Assembly (NCBI GenBank): GCA_934203355.1
Contig: CAKPZC010000003.1
Location: forward strand, 13,014 to 77,013
DNA length: 64,000 nucleotides
From: an uncultured Prevotella sp.
GTDB taxonomy: Bacteria > Bacteroidota > Bacteroidia > Bacteroidales > Bacteroidaceae
Direction: 5' to 3'
In this document: in pieces, positions 7,805 to 16,841 of the stretch
Layout of the letters: the number at the start of each line of letters is the position of its first letter
Numbering within the stretch: position 1 is the stretch's first letter
Notes under the pieces: model-generated
Seen by the model: the letters and a program-made list of their open reading frames with translations, nothing else
Told to the model about the DNA's origin: nothing
The model's database searches: none
Translations under genes and position numbers: made by a program

Positions 7805-9643
7805 ATGTTGACCGACCTACTGTTCATAGCGGCACACTTCGCAGTGTGTACGCTATTTTTTCTTATAGTGCAGCGACCTCTGTTCATGGTCTACAACCGA
7901 AGTTCGTCGCCATCGCCGATGAAGCCGAGCGACGTGTTCGACATCTATCGTCATGGCTATCGCACCGACTTCATAGTAGCTGCCTACCTGACACTGCCCG
8001 TGGTGGCTGTCATCATTCTCCACACTCTTGTGCCGTTTTTCCGCCACGACTTGGTGCTCGCAGTTCTCGATGTGGTCATAGCTCTTGCTGCCGCCCTTGC
8101 GTCGGTTGCCGACACAGCACTCTATAAGTTTTGGCAGTACAAAATCGACCGCTCGGTGTTCAACTATCTGCGTTCGCTCAAAGGTGCGTTTGCCAGTGTC
8201 TCAGCCTCCTACATCGTTGTGGCATTGCTGGCGTGGGCCACGGTGGGGGCTATATTCGTAGCCATGCTCATGCCTTTGGGCCACATCTACGACGCATTGC
8301 CGCCCGCCAGCTACCATTGGGCTTTGCATCTGCCAGTTGCAGTGCTCTTTGCCGTCGTCGGCGGACTGCTCTATCTCGTGATACGAGGATTGAAGCGACG
8401 CCCGCAAAACACGAGCATAGCCTACTTCAGCAATTGCCAGTATTTCAATCATTGTGCGCTCAACTCACTGTTCAATCTCATCTACTCGTTGTCGGTGAAG
8501 GAAAACTTCTCAAGTCAGTTTCGCTTCTTCGACGAGGATGAGTGTCGCCGCATATATGCACCACTGTTTCCCTTGGAGGGTACTCCCGTGCGCCGTCTGC
8601 TCAACACCAATCGCCCCAACATAGTGTTTGTGGTGTGGGAAAGTCTGTGCGCCTATTTCACGGGTACGCTCGGCGGCGACGCCAATGTGTGTCGCAACAT
8701 CGACCGACTGTCGAAGCAGGGCGTGTATTTCACCAACTTCTATTCGGCAAGCTTCCGCACCGACCGTGCCTTGCCTTGCCTTTTGAGTGGCTATATGGCA
8801 CAGCCCACCACTTCCGTGATACTCTACACGCGCAAACTGCCCCATCTGCCAGGTCTGCCGCGCACACTGCGCGACAAGGCTGGCTATCAGACCACGGCTG
8901 TGCATGGTGGCGACCTGACCATATTCCATAAGTGCGACTTCTATCTCGCCGTGGGACACGACCGCCTCGTCGACCAAACACAACTGCCCAATGATGCTCC
9001 GGCATGCAGCTGGGGCATACACGACCACTATATGTTCGACTGGCTCTACGACGACATACAGCGCCGACACGAGTCGCACGATGCCCCATGGTTCACCACA
9101 CTACAGACCCTGTCGTCCCACGAGCCATTCGACGTGCCCTACAACCGCATAGCCGACGATCCTGTGAAAAACTCGTTTGCCTACACCGACGATGCCTTCG
9201 GACAGTTCATCGATCGACTCCGACAGACACCAGCATGGGACAATCTGCTCATCGTTGTCACTGGCGACCATGGCATCAATCATGTGCCGGGCGTGACCGA
9301 CGAGAGCCGCATCCATCTGCCGCTGCTCATGCTTGGAGGTGCCGTGAAGCAACCGGCTCAAATCGACACCATCTGCAACCAAAGCGACATAGCAGCCACA
9401 CTGCTCGGACAGATGGGCATCGACCACAAGGACTTCGTTTTCTCGCGCGACGTGATGGCCGACACATATAGGTATCCCTTCGCCATGCACTGCTATAACA
9501 ACGGATTCATATTCCGCGATGCCACAGGATTCACCAACTACGACAATGTGAAACTTGCCGCAATAGAGAATCCCGACGAGCACCGCGAGCAATGTGGCAA
9601 GGCAATACTCCAAACACTATACAACGATTTGGACAAGAGATAG
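7805..9643 (+). CDS. LTA-synthase-like membrane phosphotransferase (alkaline phosphatase fold)
   Basis: A 612-residue protein: five membrane helices in residues 1-200, then a periplasmic sulfatase/alkaline-phosphatase-fold domain. Catalytic features visible are NIVFVVWESL (metal-binding Glu), SFRTDRALPCLLSGY (Thr nucleophile next to Arg), an LSSHEP segment and VVTGDHG with the second metal site. The family transfers phosphoglycerol or phosphoethanolamine from phospholipids to glycans. In this locus the probable acceptor is LPS core or a surface glycan; a lipoteichoic acid role is excluded for a Gram-negative cell. It is followed 43 bases downstream by a second member of the same family. Confidence 0.82.
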   Translation: MLTDLLFIAAHFAVCTLFFLIVQRPLFMVYNRSSSPSPMKPSDVFDIYRHGYRTDFIVAAYLTLPVVAVIILHTLVPFFRHDLVLAVLDVVIALAAALASVADTALYKFWQYKIDRSVFNYLRSLKGAFASVSASYIVVALLAWATVGAIFVAMLMPLGHIYDALPPASYHWALHLPVAVLFAVVGGLLYLVIRGLKRRPQNTSIAYFSNCQYFNHCALNSLFNLIYSLSVKENFSSQFRFFDEDECRRIYAPLFPLEGTPVRRLLNTNRPNIVFVVWESLCAYFTGTLGGDANVCRNIDRLSKQGVYFTNFYSASFRTDRALPCLLSGYMAQPTTSVILYTRKLPHLPGLPRTLRDKAGYQTTAVHGGDLTIFHKCDFYLAVGHDRLVDQTQLPNDAPACSWGIHDHYMFDWLYDDIQRRHESHDAPWFTTLQTLSSHEPFDVPYNRIADDPVKNSFAYTDDAFGQFIDRLRQTPAWDNLLIVVTGDHGINHVPGVTDESRIHLPLLMLGGAVKQPAQIDTICNQSDIAATLLGQMGIDHKDFVFSRDVMADTYRYPFAMHCYNNGFIFRDATGFTNYDNVKLAAIENPDEHREQCGKAILQTLYNDLDKR

Positions 9644-9686
9644 CGAGTAGAATAGAAAAAAACTCAAAACATAGGAAAAGAAAAAA

Positions 9687-11681
9687 ATGAAACATCTTAA
9701 TCTTTTATTCAACACCAACTCCAACCGGGGCTTCTTCGCCGCCCAACTCGCAGCCGTTGCCATCAATCTGCTGCTGAGCTACGCCTGCTATGCTATATGC
9801 CGAGTGGCTTTCCTTGCCGAAAACTGGTCGGCGTTTGGAGCCGAATTGCATTGGGGCATGATGGGTAAGCTGTTGCGCGGAGCAATGCTGTTCGACACTT
9901 CGGCGGTGTTCTACACCAACAGTCTCTATCTGCTCCTTGTGCTACTGCCGCTCCACAAAAAGGCAGGCAAGGCATGGCACATCGCCACACGTATGGCTTT
10001 CGTCCTGCCAAATGCCCTCGCCATAGTGCTTAATCTCATGGATTCGGCCTACTTTTCGTTCACCGAGAAGCGCATCATGGCAAACGTGTTTGCCGAGTTC
10101 AAGAACGATAACAACCTCGGAGGCATCATCGGAGTGGAGTTTCTTCACCATTGGTACTTCGTGCTCATAGCCGTAGCCATGATATGGGCGTTGTGGCGAC
10201 TGTTCCGCCGCACACCGGTGTTGGGCAAAGACATCAATCTCAAAACCTACTACGCCTGCGCCACGGTGCAGCTGGTTGTCGCTGTGCCCTGCATCATGTG
10301 TTGCATGCGCGGAGCCTTGTTCTCGACAGCCACACGCCCAGTGGCAGTGAGCAACGCCATGTCGTATGTGGAACAGCCGCTACAGGCAAACATCATACTC
10401 AACACTCCGTTCTCGCTAATACGTACCGCCCACAACAAGCCGGCTGTAATACCCACCTATTTTGCCGACCAGAAGCAACTCGACCGGCTCTACTCGCCGG
10501 TTCACATGCCCGACTCCACACTTACTTCGCGCCGCAAGAATGTAGTGGTGCTCATAGTTGAAAGTTTTGCAGCCGAATTCATAGGGGCGATGAACAACAA
10601 CCGTGCGCTCGACGGTGGCAAATACCGAGGTTACACCCCGTTTGCCGACTCGCTGATAGCTCATAGCCTCACCTTCGAGCAGTCGTTCTGCAACACATGG
10701 ACCAGCATCGATGCCATGCCTGCGGTGCTCGCCTCCATTCCCCATATCGACCGTCCGTTTGTACTCACACCCTATTCGCTAAATAAGCTCAACTCTCTGC
10801 CCAACCGACTGGACAAACTGGGCTACGAGACAGCTTTCTTCCACGGAGCCGAAAACTCGTCGATGGGATTCCATGCCTTTGCCGACGCCATAGGCTTCAA
10901 ACACTACTACGGTCGTTCTGAGTATGAAGCCGACAAGAAACTGGGTGGCACCAACGACTTCGACGGCACGTGGGGAATATGGGACGAGCCTTTCCTGCAA
11001 TACTTCTGCAATAAAATGACGCAGATGCAGCAGCCGTTTATGACTGCCGTGTTCACTCTCTCGTCGCACCACCCATTCAATATTCCCGACAAATACAAAA
11101 ACGTATTCCTCGACGAGGGCAAGCACAAACTGCACAAGTGTATTCGCTATACCGACTACTCGCTGCGCCGATTCTTCGAGACTGCCTCGAAACAGCCTTG
11201 GTATAAGAACACTATCTTTGTGCTCTGCGCCGACCACGCAAGTTCTAAGACCACACACGACGTCTACCAAACTGAGCTTGCACATTTTCGTGTGCCAGTG
11301 ATCTTCTTCGATCCCTCGGGCGAGATGCCGCGCGGCGTGCACAAAGGCATTGCCCAGCAAATCGACATCATGCCGACTGTGCTTGGATGGATAGGCTACG
11401 ACAAACCTTATATTGCCTTCGGCATCGACCTGCTGCGCACCAAGCCCGAAGACACATGGATGGTAAACTGGCACTCAATGCCTATGTATGTGCAAGGCGA
11501 CAAAATGATAATGTTCGACACTAAGGAAGTGGTGTCTGCCTACAACTATCTGAACGACCCGCTTATGCACAACAACCTGAAAGGGAAAATACCCGAACAG
11601 AACTATATGGAGCAAAGAGTGAAGGCTTTCTTGCAGAGCTATAACGAACGAATGCGCTCAAACCAAATTGCATTGCCATAA
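9687..11681 (+). CDS. LTA-synthase-like membrane phosphotransferase (second tandem copy)
   Basis: A 664-residue paralogue in fold of the preceding gene: about five N-terminal membrane helices, a linker near residue 230, then the periplasmic catalytic domain with VVVLIVESFAAEFIG (metal Glu), TWTSIDAMPAVLASI (nucleophile region), FTLSSHHPFN and VLCADHAS. The GDHG of the neighbour is replaced by CADHA, still keeping Asp-His. The two proteins are too different for a recent duplication and may attach different groups or act at different positions. It is the last gene of the plus-strand surface cluster and is followed by a strong hairpin. Confidence 0.82.
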   Translation: MKHLNLLFNTNSNRGFFAAQLAAVAINLLLSYACYAICRVAFLAENWSAFGAELHWGMMGKLLRGAMLFDTSAVFYTNSLYLLLVLLPLHKKAGKAWHIATRMAFVLPNALAIVLNLMDSAYFSFTEKRIMANVFAEFKNDNNLGGIIGVEFLHHWYFVLIAVAMIWALWRLFRRTPVLGKDINLKTYYACATVQLVVAVPCIMCCMRGALFSTATRPVAVSNAMSYVEQPLQANIILNTPFSLIRTAHNKPAVIPTYFADQKQLDRLYSPVHMPDSTLTSRRKNVVVLIVESFAAEFIGAMNNNRALDGGKYRGYTPFADSLIAHSLTFEQSFCNTWTSIDAMPAVLASIPHIDRPFVLTPYSLNKLNSLPNRLDKLGYETAFFHGAENSSMGFHAFADAIGFKHYYGRSEYEADKKLGGTNDFDGTWGIWDEPFLQYFCNKMTQMQQPFMTAVFTLSSHHPFNIPDKYKNVFLDEGKHKLHKCIRYTDYSLRRFFETASKQPWYKNTIFVLCADHASSKTTHDVYQTELAHFRVPVIFFDPSGEMPRGVHKGIAQQIDIMPTVLGWIGYDKPYIAFGIDLLRTKPEDTWMVNWHSMPMYVQGDKMIMFDTKEVVSAYNYLNDPLMHNNLKGKIPEQNYMEQRVKAFLQSYNERMRSNQIALP

Positions 11682-11690
11682 ACAAAAACG

Positions 11691-11723
11691 ACGGAGACCT
11701 CGCCAAGTAGCAGAGGTCTCCGT
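11691..11723 (+). terminator. Hairpin after the LPS cluster, probable terminator
   Basis: ACGGAGACCTC (11691-11701) pairs perfectly with GAGGTCTCCGT (11713-11723), and pairing can extend four more bases with one mismatch. It begins 10 bases after the stop. No long T run follows, so it may act as a 3'-end protecting stem instead of a classic intrinsic terminator. Confidence 0.6.
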
Positions 11724-11778
11724 TGTTCGTATCATCACGTACAAATCAAAACGTTGCATTATCCGAAAGACAAAGATT

Positions 11779-11910
11779 GTCGTGCCAAATTCTGATAACC
11801 GTCGTATCAAGTTCTGATAACCGTCATACCAAGTTCTGATAGCCGTCATACCAAGTTCTGGTAACCGTTGTACCAAGTTCTGGTAACCGTTGTACCAAAT
11901 TCCTAAATTC
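11779..11910. repeat. 22-bp tandem repeat, six imperfect copies
   Basis: Six units of 22 bases run without gap from 11779, with consensus near GTCGTACCAAGTTCTGATAACC; the last copy is degenerate after 13 bases. Directly after it lies the perfect 21-base palindrome at 11913-11933 (ATTATCAAAG, T, CTTTGATAAT). The 856-base gap 11682-12538 otherwise holds two interspersed repeats and the promoter of the next gene. Confidence 0.85.
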
Positions 11911-11939
11911 TAATTATCAAAGTCTTTGATAATAATTAG

Positions 11940-11985
11940 CAGTTCAGAATTGTCTTTACATATAGTAGGAGGGTATGGCAGGGGG
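11940..11985. repeat. Interspersed repeat R2, copy 1
   Basis: A segment with the words AATTGTCTTTACATATAGTA and GGGTATGGCAGG. It recurs in inverted orientation at 22682-22741, and its first part recurs in degraded form at 63189-63215. It flanks the surface-variation region on the left, as the other copy does on the right. Confidence 0.65.
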
Positions 11986-12148
11986 TTGTCTGCCACATTC
12001 CGCCTTTCGACTGTCACATAGACTGTTTTTTTTTGACGTTGATGATACTAAACCATTGGATATGGCAGATTCAATAATAGGATACATTGCAGAAATCATA
12101 AAATAAGTGCATATTAACACACTTTGCCATCGTCATCCAATCCCACAA

Positions 12149-12204
12149 TGCCATGGGAATGTAGAGTGGGGGATAGTGGCTGTGACGGTGAATGAATCGT
12201 TCAG
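12149..12204. repeat. Interspersed repeat R3, left copy
   Basis: About 56 bases including TAGAGTGGGGGAT and TGTGACGGTGAA. A second copy in the same orientation lies at 15930-15985, roughly 80% identical by eye. The two copies bracket the three secreted-protein genes between them. Confidence 0.7.
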
Positions 12205-12479
12205 ATTGAGGTTGAACTGATTGGGTGTGACATTGATTTTTCAAATCTGACAATATGATGTTGTTGGGTGTGCCTTGTCTGATAAATGAAAATGGTATTG
12301 CTTGATTTCGATTTTTGAGGTAATTCTTAAGGCGGATACACTTACATTGTGTATATGTGTAAGTTTTTGTATTTTATCGAATTCATGTTAATTTAAGAAA
12401 TAACAACCCCTTCGCAAAAAAACATCTAAGTCTTGTATATTTTTAACTTTTGTTTTTAATGTTATCTTTTGAAATGCCT

Positions 12480-12487
12480 TACCTTTG
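12480..12487 (+). promoter_or_regulatory. Promoter -7 element of the secreted-protein operon
   Basis: TACCTTTG fits the TAnnTTTG -7 box, 51 bases upstream of the ATG at 12539. The nearest TTTG candidate is 27 bases upstream, longer than the 19-20 seen elsewhere, so the promoter may be weak or depend on an activator. Confidence 0.45.
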
Positions 12488-12538
12488 CGTTTGTGAATTA
12501 TTAACTTTATTATTAACTAACATCTAACAGACAGATCT

Positions 12539-13022
12539 ATGCGAAAGACCATTCTTTTATTTGCTTCTTTATTGCCGATGTTTGCAATGGGAGCTTCTGA
12601 CGATGCTGGGGGGGGTAAATGCATTACGCCTTCATAAAGCATCTGGTGATGAGGTGACAATTTTATTGAACGAACGTCCTCTTGTCACTTTTAATAACAA
12701 CGACTTGGTAATCACCACCCACATGGACGAAGTTAGCTATCCTTCGGCAGATGTTCTTAAGCTAACTTATGTGAATGTGAATCCTACGAATATCAACGGT
12801 ATTGAGCACTCGGGAACCCTCTATTCATTAATAGGGGACGAATTAAAGATAGCCAATGCAGTTCCTGGCACTCGCGTATTTGTTTATACTGTTGACGGTA
12901 CGCTTCTCACTTCTTCCACAACTGACACACAAGGCTGTTCGACATTGCCCATTGCGGGAATGTCCGGATCGGTGTATGTTGTAAAAACCTCGTCTGTAAC
13001 TTTTAAAATCCGTAAGCTATGA
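12539..13022 (+). CDS. Small secreted protein with C-terminal sorting-like domain, frameshifted in a G8 tract
   Basis: The ATG at 12539 opens a good signal peptide (MRKTILLFASLLPMFAMGAS), but reading runs into a run of eight G at 12608-12615 and stops at 12635-12637 after 32 codons. The continuation lies one base later in phase and is open to 13022. With seven G the product would be one protein of about 160 residues: signal peptide, a beta-rich segment, and a C-terminal region (TRVFVYTVDGTLL to FKIRKL) like the beta-sandwich sorting domains of type IX secretion cargo. The stop overlaps the next ATG by ATGA. A contingency (phase-variable) gene is likely; a sequencing or assembly error in the homopolymer is the alternative. 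Function unknown. Confidence 0.7.
12608..12615. repeat. G8 homopolymer tract within the secreted-protein gene
   Basis: Eight consecutive G after codon 23. A change of one base moves the downstream part into frame. Such tracts are classic sites of slipped-strand mispairing. Confidence 0.85.
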
Positions 13023-13855
13023 AAAGACTTGTTATCTCCTTTACACTCCTCTTTGCTATGTGTTGTGGAGTAATGGCACAGAATGAAGCCATTTATCAGT
13101 ATAGAAATGACGGCAAGGGAAAGTCGATGTTCTTGAAGTCTAAAGTGGATAGTGTAGTGTATTCGCAAAAAGACATGCAGAGTAATGTCAAGAACGAATA
13201 TGTCGTACAAGAAATATGGACTCAAGACAGTGTGTATAGAACACCATTAGATGCGATCGACCATATAGACTTCGTCACATTAAAGAACTGTTGTCCAGAT
13301 GAGCATCATCCCCATGCCGTAGACCTCGGTTTGCCAAGCGGCACGAAATGGGCTTGCTGCAATGTAGGCGCTTCATTTCCCGAAGCCTACGGCGGTTATT
13401 ATGCTTGGGGCGAGACAATAGAGAAAGATGAATATAGTTGGGATACATACGCCCACTACAATAGCAACAAATACAGTTTCAATAATATCGGCTCTGACAT
13501 TACAGGCTCTTCGTTTGATGTGGCTCATGTACGCATGGGCGGCTCATGGCAAATGCCAACTGTTGAGCAACTGAAAGAGTTGTATGAAAACTGTGATCAG
13601 GAGTGGACACAGCAAAATGGTGTGGATGGAATTCTGGTGACAGGTCCTAATGACGCTCAGATATTCCTTCCTGCCCCAGGCTATCGCTCGAAATCAGATC
13701 TATATGACGAAGGTAAATTCGGTTTCTATTGGTCTGGCACACTCAGTTCTGACAGCGAGTATTGTGGATATTATCTCCGCTTCAATGAGGACAACTGGGA
13801 TTGGGGTAATGGCAACCGTGGCGGTGGACGTTCGGTTAGAGCTGTATGTCCGTAA
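13019..13855 (+). CDS. Secreted protein with FISUMP-like (DUF1566-type) domain
   Basis: A 278-residue protein. An N-terminal signal peptide (cleavage after about MCCGVMAQ) is followed by about 75 residues of beta-rich sequence (RNDGKGKSMFLKSKVDSVVY). From residue 100 comes a FISUMP-type domain: AVDLGLPSGTKWACCNVG, YYAWGET, MGGSWQMPTVEQLKEL, PAPGYRS, FYWSGT and a terminal VRAVCP. These domains are common in cell-surface and fimbrial-tip proteins of Bacteroidales; biochemical role is unknown. The start overlaps the stop of the frameshifted gene (ATGA), so its translation is probably coupled to that gene and could drop when the G8 tract is out of frame. The ending of the 702-residue fimbrillin downstream is similar. 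Confidence 0.75.
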   Translation: MKRLVISFTLLFAMCCGVMAQNEAIYQYRNDGKGKSMFLKSKVDSVVYSQKDMQSNVKNEYVVQEIWTQDSVYRTPLDAIDHIDFVTLKNCCPDEHHPHAVDLGLPSGTKWACCNVGASFPEAYGGYYAWGETIEKDEYSWDTYAHYNSNKYSFNNIGSDITGSSFDVAHVRMGGSWQMPTVEQLKELYENCDQEWTQQNGVDGILVTGPNDAQIFLPAPGYRSKSDLYDEGKFGFYWSGTLSSDSEYCGYYLRFNEDNWDWGNGNRGGGRSVRAVCP

Positions 13856-13941
13856 TACAGGACGCATGTTGAAATAATAAGAATCAATCGTCATCAGCTC
13901 CTTAATGGGGCGATGGCTAAAAACATCAACAACAAGTAAAC

Positions 13942-15915
13942 ATGATGAAAAAGGTATTATTGTCTCTTGCAGCTGTTGCTCTTGTTCTGAGTGCATCTGC
14001 ACAGATAAACACTCGTGTGGTGTCAATAGGTCCTTCAGTTGGCAAGCACACGGAAGCGAGAAAGGTAGCCAAGATTGCTTCCAACCAGCATTGGGTGGGT
14101 CTGTACTCTTCTGATGATTTGAATGAGAATGGTATAGGTGTCCCAGATTTTCCTGGCGATAACAGGGTTGGTGCCTATCTGTCGTCGGATTTGATGTCTG
14201 GCTATGTGGGAAAGAAGATTGTCGGCATGCGCTTTGGTCTCTGTGCATCGCAGACCAACTCACGAGTGTTTATCAATAAGGCCTCTGGTCCACTCGCCGA
14301 CGTCAGTATAGGGGACGAACTCTTCGGTCAGGATGTTGCTTCTGCAAAAGTGGGATGGAACGAGGTAATGCTTTCTCAACCGATTGAGATTACCGACGGT
14401 GAAGGATATTTGGTAGGATATAATTTCAAGCAAGGCAACACGCGGGCTGGTAATTATTATACTCTTGACTGCTATCCAATCTCGGCGGTGAAAGAGGGCG
14501 ATGATTTGGACAACAAGCTCTGGATTTATTGCAATATCCCTACATCCCAGGGTGGTGATGGTGTCAGTTGGTATCCATTCAGCGGTCAAAATGGTAATCT
14601 GAGTGTTCAGCTCCTCATTGAGGGCGATTTTGCTAACTATGATGTGTCTCTGAAGGACTTTAGTGAAGCTATGGGTGTTGTCAACACCAACGCTGACGTC
14701 ACCCTTTCTTTCTACAACAACAGTAAGGAGGCTGTCAGCGACCTCGACTGCGTGGTTACGGTTGATGGCATGGATTTGGACGAGCAGCATATTGCAATGG
14801 CTAATGCCGTGGCTGTGGGTAAAAACGGCGAAATCACCGTCTCTGTACCATGTGGCTCCGAAGTTAAGAACCGTGAGGTCGCTGTAAAGGTGACTAAGGT
14901 TAATGGCAATGCCAACCAAAGCCAGAATGCTACTGCCAAGGGCACGCTCAGGGTGGTTCCCAAAATGTTCAATCGCGGTGTCGTTGTTGAGGAGTTGACG
15001 GGTACTGGTTGCGGTTGGTGTCCTCGTGGTCTTGTCGGTATGGAGAAGGCTGCTGCCCACTATCCCGACAACTTCATAGGTATCGCCATCCACAAGTTCA
15101 ATGCCAGCGACCCGATGTTCGCGTCTGACTATGCAAATGTTGGCTTGTCAAGTGCTCCCTCCTGTGTGATAAACCGCAATGGAAGGGCCATTGATCCATA
15201 TTATGGATCAAACAAGTCTATCCTTGACGACATGGCTGCAGCCGTGAAGGATGTGCCGATGATTGGTGTGGATGTTAATGGCGTATGGAATGCCGATTCT
15301 ACTGTCGTGACGGTGAATGCCAATATCGACTCATACGTTTCTGGCAAATACGAGATAGCTTACGTGCTCACAGCCGATAACTTGACGGCTAACAAATCTT
15401 CTTGGCGTCAGAGCAATTATTATACTAACTTTACAAAGCAGCAGCTGATTGATCAGGGTGAGGAGGATCTCGCAATCTTTGCAAAGGATGGTGATAAGGG
15501 TTCCAAATACTTCAATTGGGAGTTCATGGACGTGCTGATAGGTAGCTCTTATAGCAATGCGTCCAACTTGGCTGCTCCCGTCACGCTGACTGCCAATGAG
15601 ACAACTACAACTTCTTATGATGTGGCTATGCCCACTAAGGCTGCTCTCAAGAATGCTCTCAAGGCTACGGGTAGAAAGGTGGCTGTCATCGCTATTGTGA
15701 TTGATCAGCAAACCGGACAGGTAGTAAACGCTGGCAAGAGTTACAACATCGTCTCCAACACTACTGGTATACAAGGCGTTGTGGACAACGCGAAATACGA
15801 CGCTGTAGAGGTGGCTCGATACAATGCTTCAGGTCAGCGCATCAAAGCTCCAGTAATGGGTATTAACATTATCAAGATGAGCGACGGTCGTACTGTGAAG
15901 GTTATTGTGAAGTAA
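13942..15915 (+). CDS. Omp28-related secreted protein with CxxC motif and C-terminal sorting-like domain
   Basis: A 657-residue protein with an N-terminal signal peptide (cleavage near LSASAQ). Residues about 20-220 form a beta-rich repeat-like region, residues 230-330 an Ig-like segment, and residues 345-480 resemble Omp28/thioredoxin-like proteins, with the redox-type motif CGWCPRG (Cys357, Cys360). The last 60 residues (from VARYNASGQRI to KVIVK) look like a type IX secretion C-terminal domain. Such proteins are exported to the cell surface; oxidoreductase activity is unproven. I chose the ATG at 13942; a second Met follows at once. It closes a three-gene cassette flanked by R3 repeats. 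Confidence 0.75.
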   Translation: MMKKVLLSLAAVALVLSASAQINTRVVSIGPSVGKHTEARKVAKIASNQHWVGLYSSDDLNENGIGVPDFPGDNRVGAYLSSDLMSGYVGKKIVGMRFGLCASQTNSRVFINKASGPLADVSIGDELFGQDVASAKVGWNEVMLSQPIEITDGEGYLVGYNFKQGNTRAGNYYTLDCYPISAVKEGDDLDNKLWIYCNIPTSQGGDGVSWYPFSGQNGNLSVQLLIEGDFANYDVSLKDFSEAMGVVNTNADVTLSFYNNSKEAVSDLDCVVTVDGMDLDEQHIAMANAVAVGKNGEITVSVPCGSEVKNREVAVKVTKVNGNANQSQNATAKGTLRVVPKMFNRGVVVEELTGTGCGWCPRGLVGMEKAAAHYPDNFIGIAIHKFNASDPMFASDYANVGLSSAPSCVINRNGRAIDPYYGSNKSILDDMAAAVKDVPMIGVDVNGVWNADSTVVTVNANIDSYVSGKYEIAYVLTADNLTANKSSWRQSNYYTNFTKQQLIDQGEEDLAIFAKDGDKGSKYFNWEFMDVLIGSSYSNASNLAAPVTLTANETTTTSYDVAMPTKAALKNALKATGRKVAVIAIVIDQQTGQVVNAGKSYNIVSNTTGIQGVVDNAKYDAVEVARYNASGQRIKAPVMGINIIKMSDGRTVKVIVK

Positions 15916-15929
15916 TGACTATGTTCAAA

Positions 15930-15985
15930 TGCCACATGAATATAGAGTGGGGGATTGTCGTTGTGACGGTGAACGAATAGTTCAG
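15930..15985. repeat. Interspersed repeat R3, right copy
   Basis: Direct-orientation partner of the repeat at 12149-12204, sharing TAGAGTGGGGGAT and TGTGACGGTGAA. It begins 14 bases after the Omp28-like gene. The 1,085-base gap 15916-17000 otherwise contains the element at 16068-16240, a short repeat at 16680-16736 and the fimbrial promoter; I see no convincing gene in it. Confidence 0.7.
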
Positions 15986-16067
15986 CGTACAATTTCGGCA
16001 AAATAGGTATAGGGTGAATTATTATTGATTGATGTCGCGTTTCACGACACACCCCGTATTCAGCATA

Positions 16068-16240
16068 AGGAGGGTCAAAATAGGAGTTAGAGGAAGTTAA
16101 GAAGAAGTTAATCCATCTACGATGGATGGGAGTTAACAGACAAATGCTTTATTTTCAGCAATTTATACATATGTCCGCTAACTTCCGTTAACTTCGGGCG
16201 AAGCCCAAACTTCCTTTAACTCCTATTTTGACTCCCTCCT
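16068..16240. repeat. MITE-like element with 31/33-bp terminal inverted repeats
   Basis: The left arm 16068-16098 (AGGAGGGTCAAAATAGGAGT and on) and the right arm 16208-16240 are reverse complements apart from a two-base indel and one mismatch. Inside are a CCATCTACGATGG hairpin and a core bounded by GACAAATG and CATATGTCC. A related copy lies at 26161-26320 with the flanks inverted. No coding capacity; no clear target-site duplication. Confidence 0.7.
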
Positions 16241-16679
16241 TTAGAAATATGATTGTCGGCGTTTCTCAAAATCCGTGCTATTCGCCGGCGAAGCCCGAGC
16301 GTTTCATCCGTGAAATCCTTATACGACCAGGATGCCATGCGCCAATAATTCTGTGGCTTCTGCGGGATCTGTGGGAGATATATACAGAAAAATACCGTTG
16401 AAAATGCACTGTGAAAATCGGTTCTATCTGCCATGAATCTGCCATTCGCTAATTTATTGTGCTTCAATTTATTACGATATTTATGTCACTTATGTCACTT
16501 TTTTTACAAAAACATTTTTTCGTACCATGAAGCAGTTTATTACTCAAGTTTCGAATGTCTTCTACATGCTATCAGTAAACAAGTAGACAGACGAATAAGG
16601 ATATTTGCCTTGACATTTAAAGCCTTGCAAACAACGATGTTTTAAGAACATTTGTTCGGCTTTGCCGCTTGCTTGCAAG

Positions 16680-16736
16680 AACTTCACGAGCGAAGCGAGT
16701 TATCTTCCAATAACTTCTTTCGCTTGTGAAACTTGA
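16680..16736. repeat. Interspersed repeat element, short copy
   Basis: ACTTCACGAGCGAAGCGAGT, then ATCTTCCAATAACTTC and the near-palindrome TTTCGCTTGTGAAA: the same parts as the copies near 3753 and 51479, but with a single AATAACTTC unit instead of a tandem array. Confidence 0.65.
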
Positions 16737-16841
16737 ATTTCTTATATAATAATGTGTATTTCTCGTTTTTGGCTTAATATTCCGTTTCTTCTTTCTTACT
16801 TTAATGTTTCTAAATGTTAAGAGTCTGAAAACGTGTTAATT

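Noticed and set aside
12071-12253. 60-codon minus-strand frame with an HRH..PPLYI word
   Set aside because: The word is shared with the R3 repeat at 15930, but start and stop differ and nothing else is conserved; treated as a repeat.
16216-16467. 83-codon minus-strand frame ending in the MITE-like element
   Set aside because: Its composition comes from repetitive TCTGTGG-type DNA and an element arm; no promoter and no known domain.
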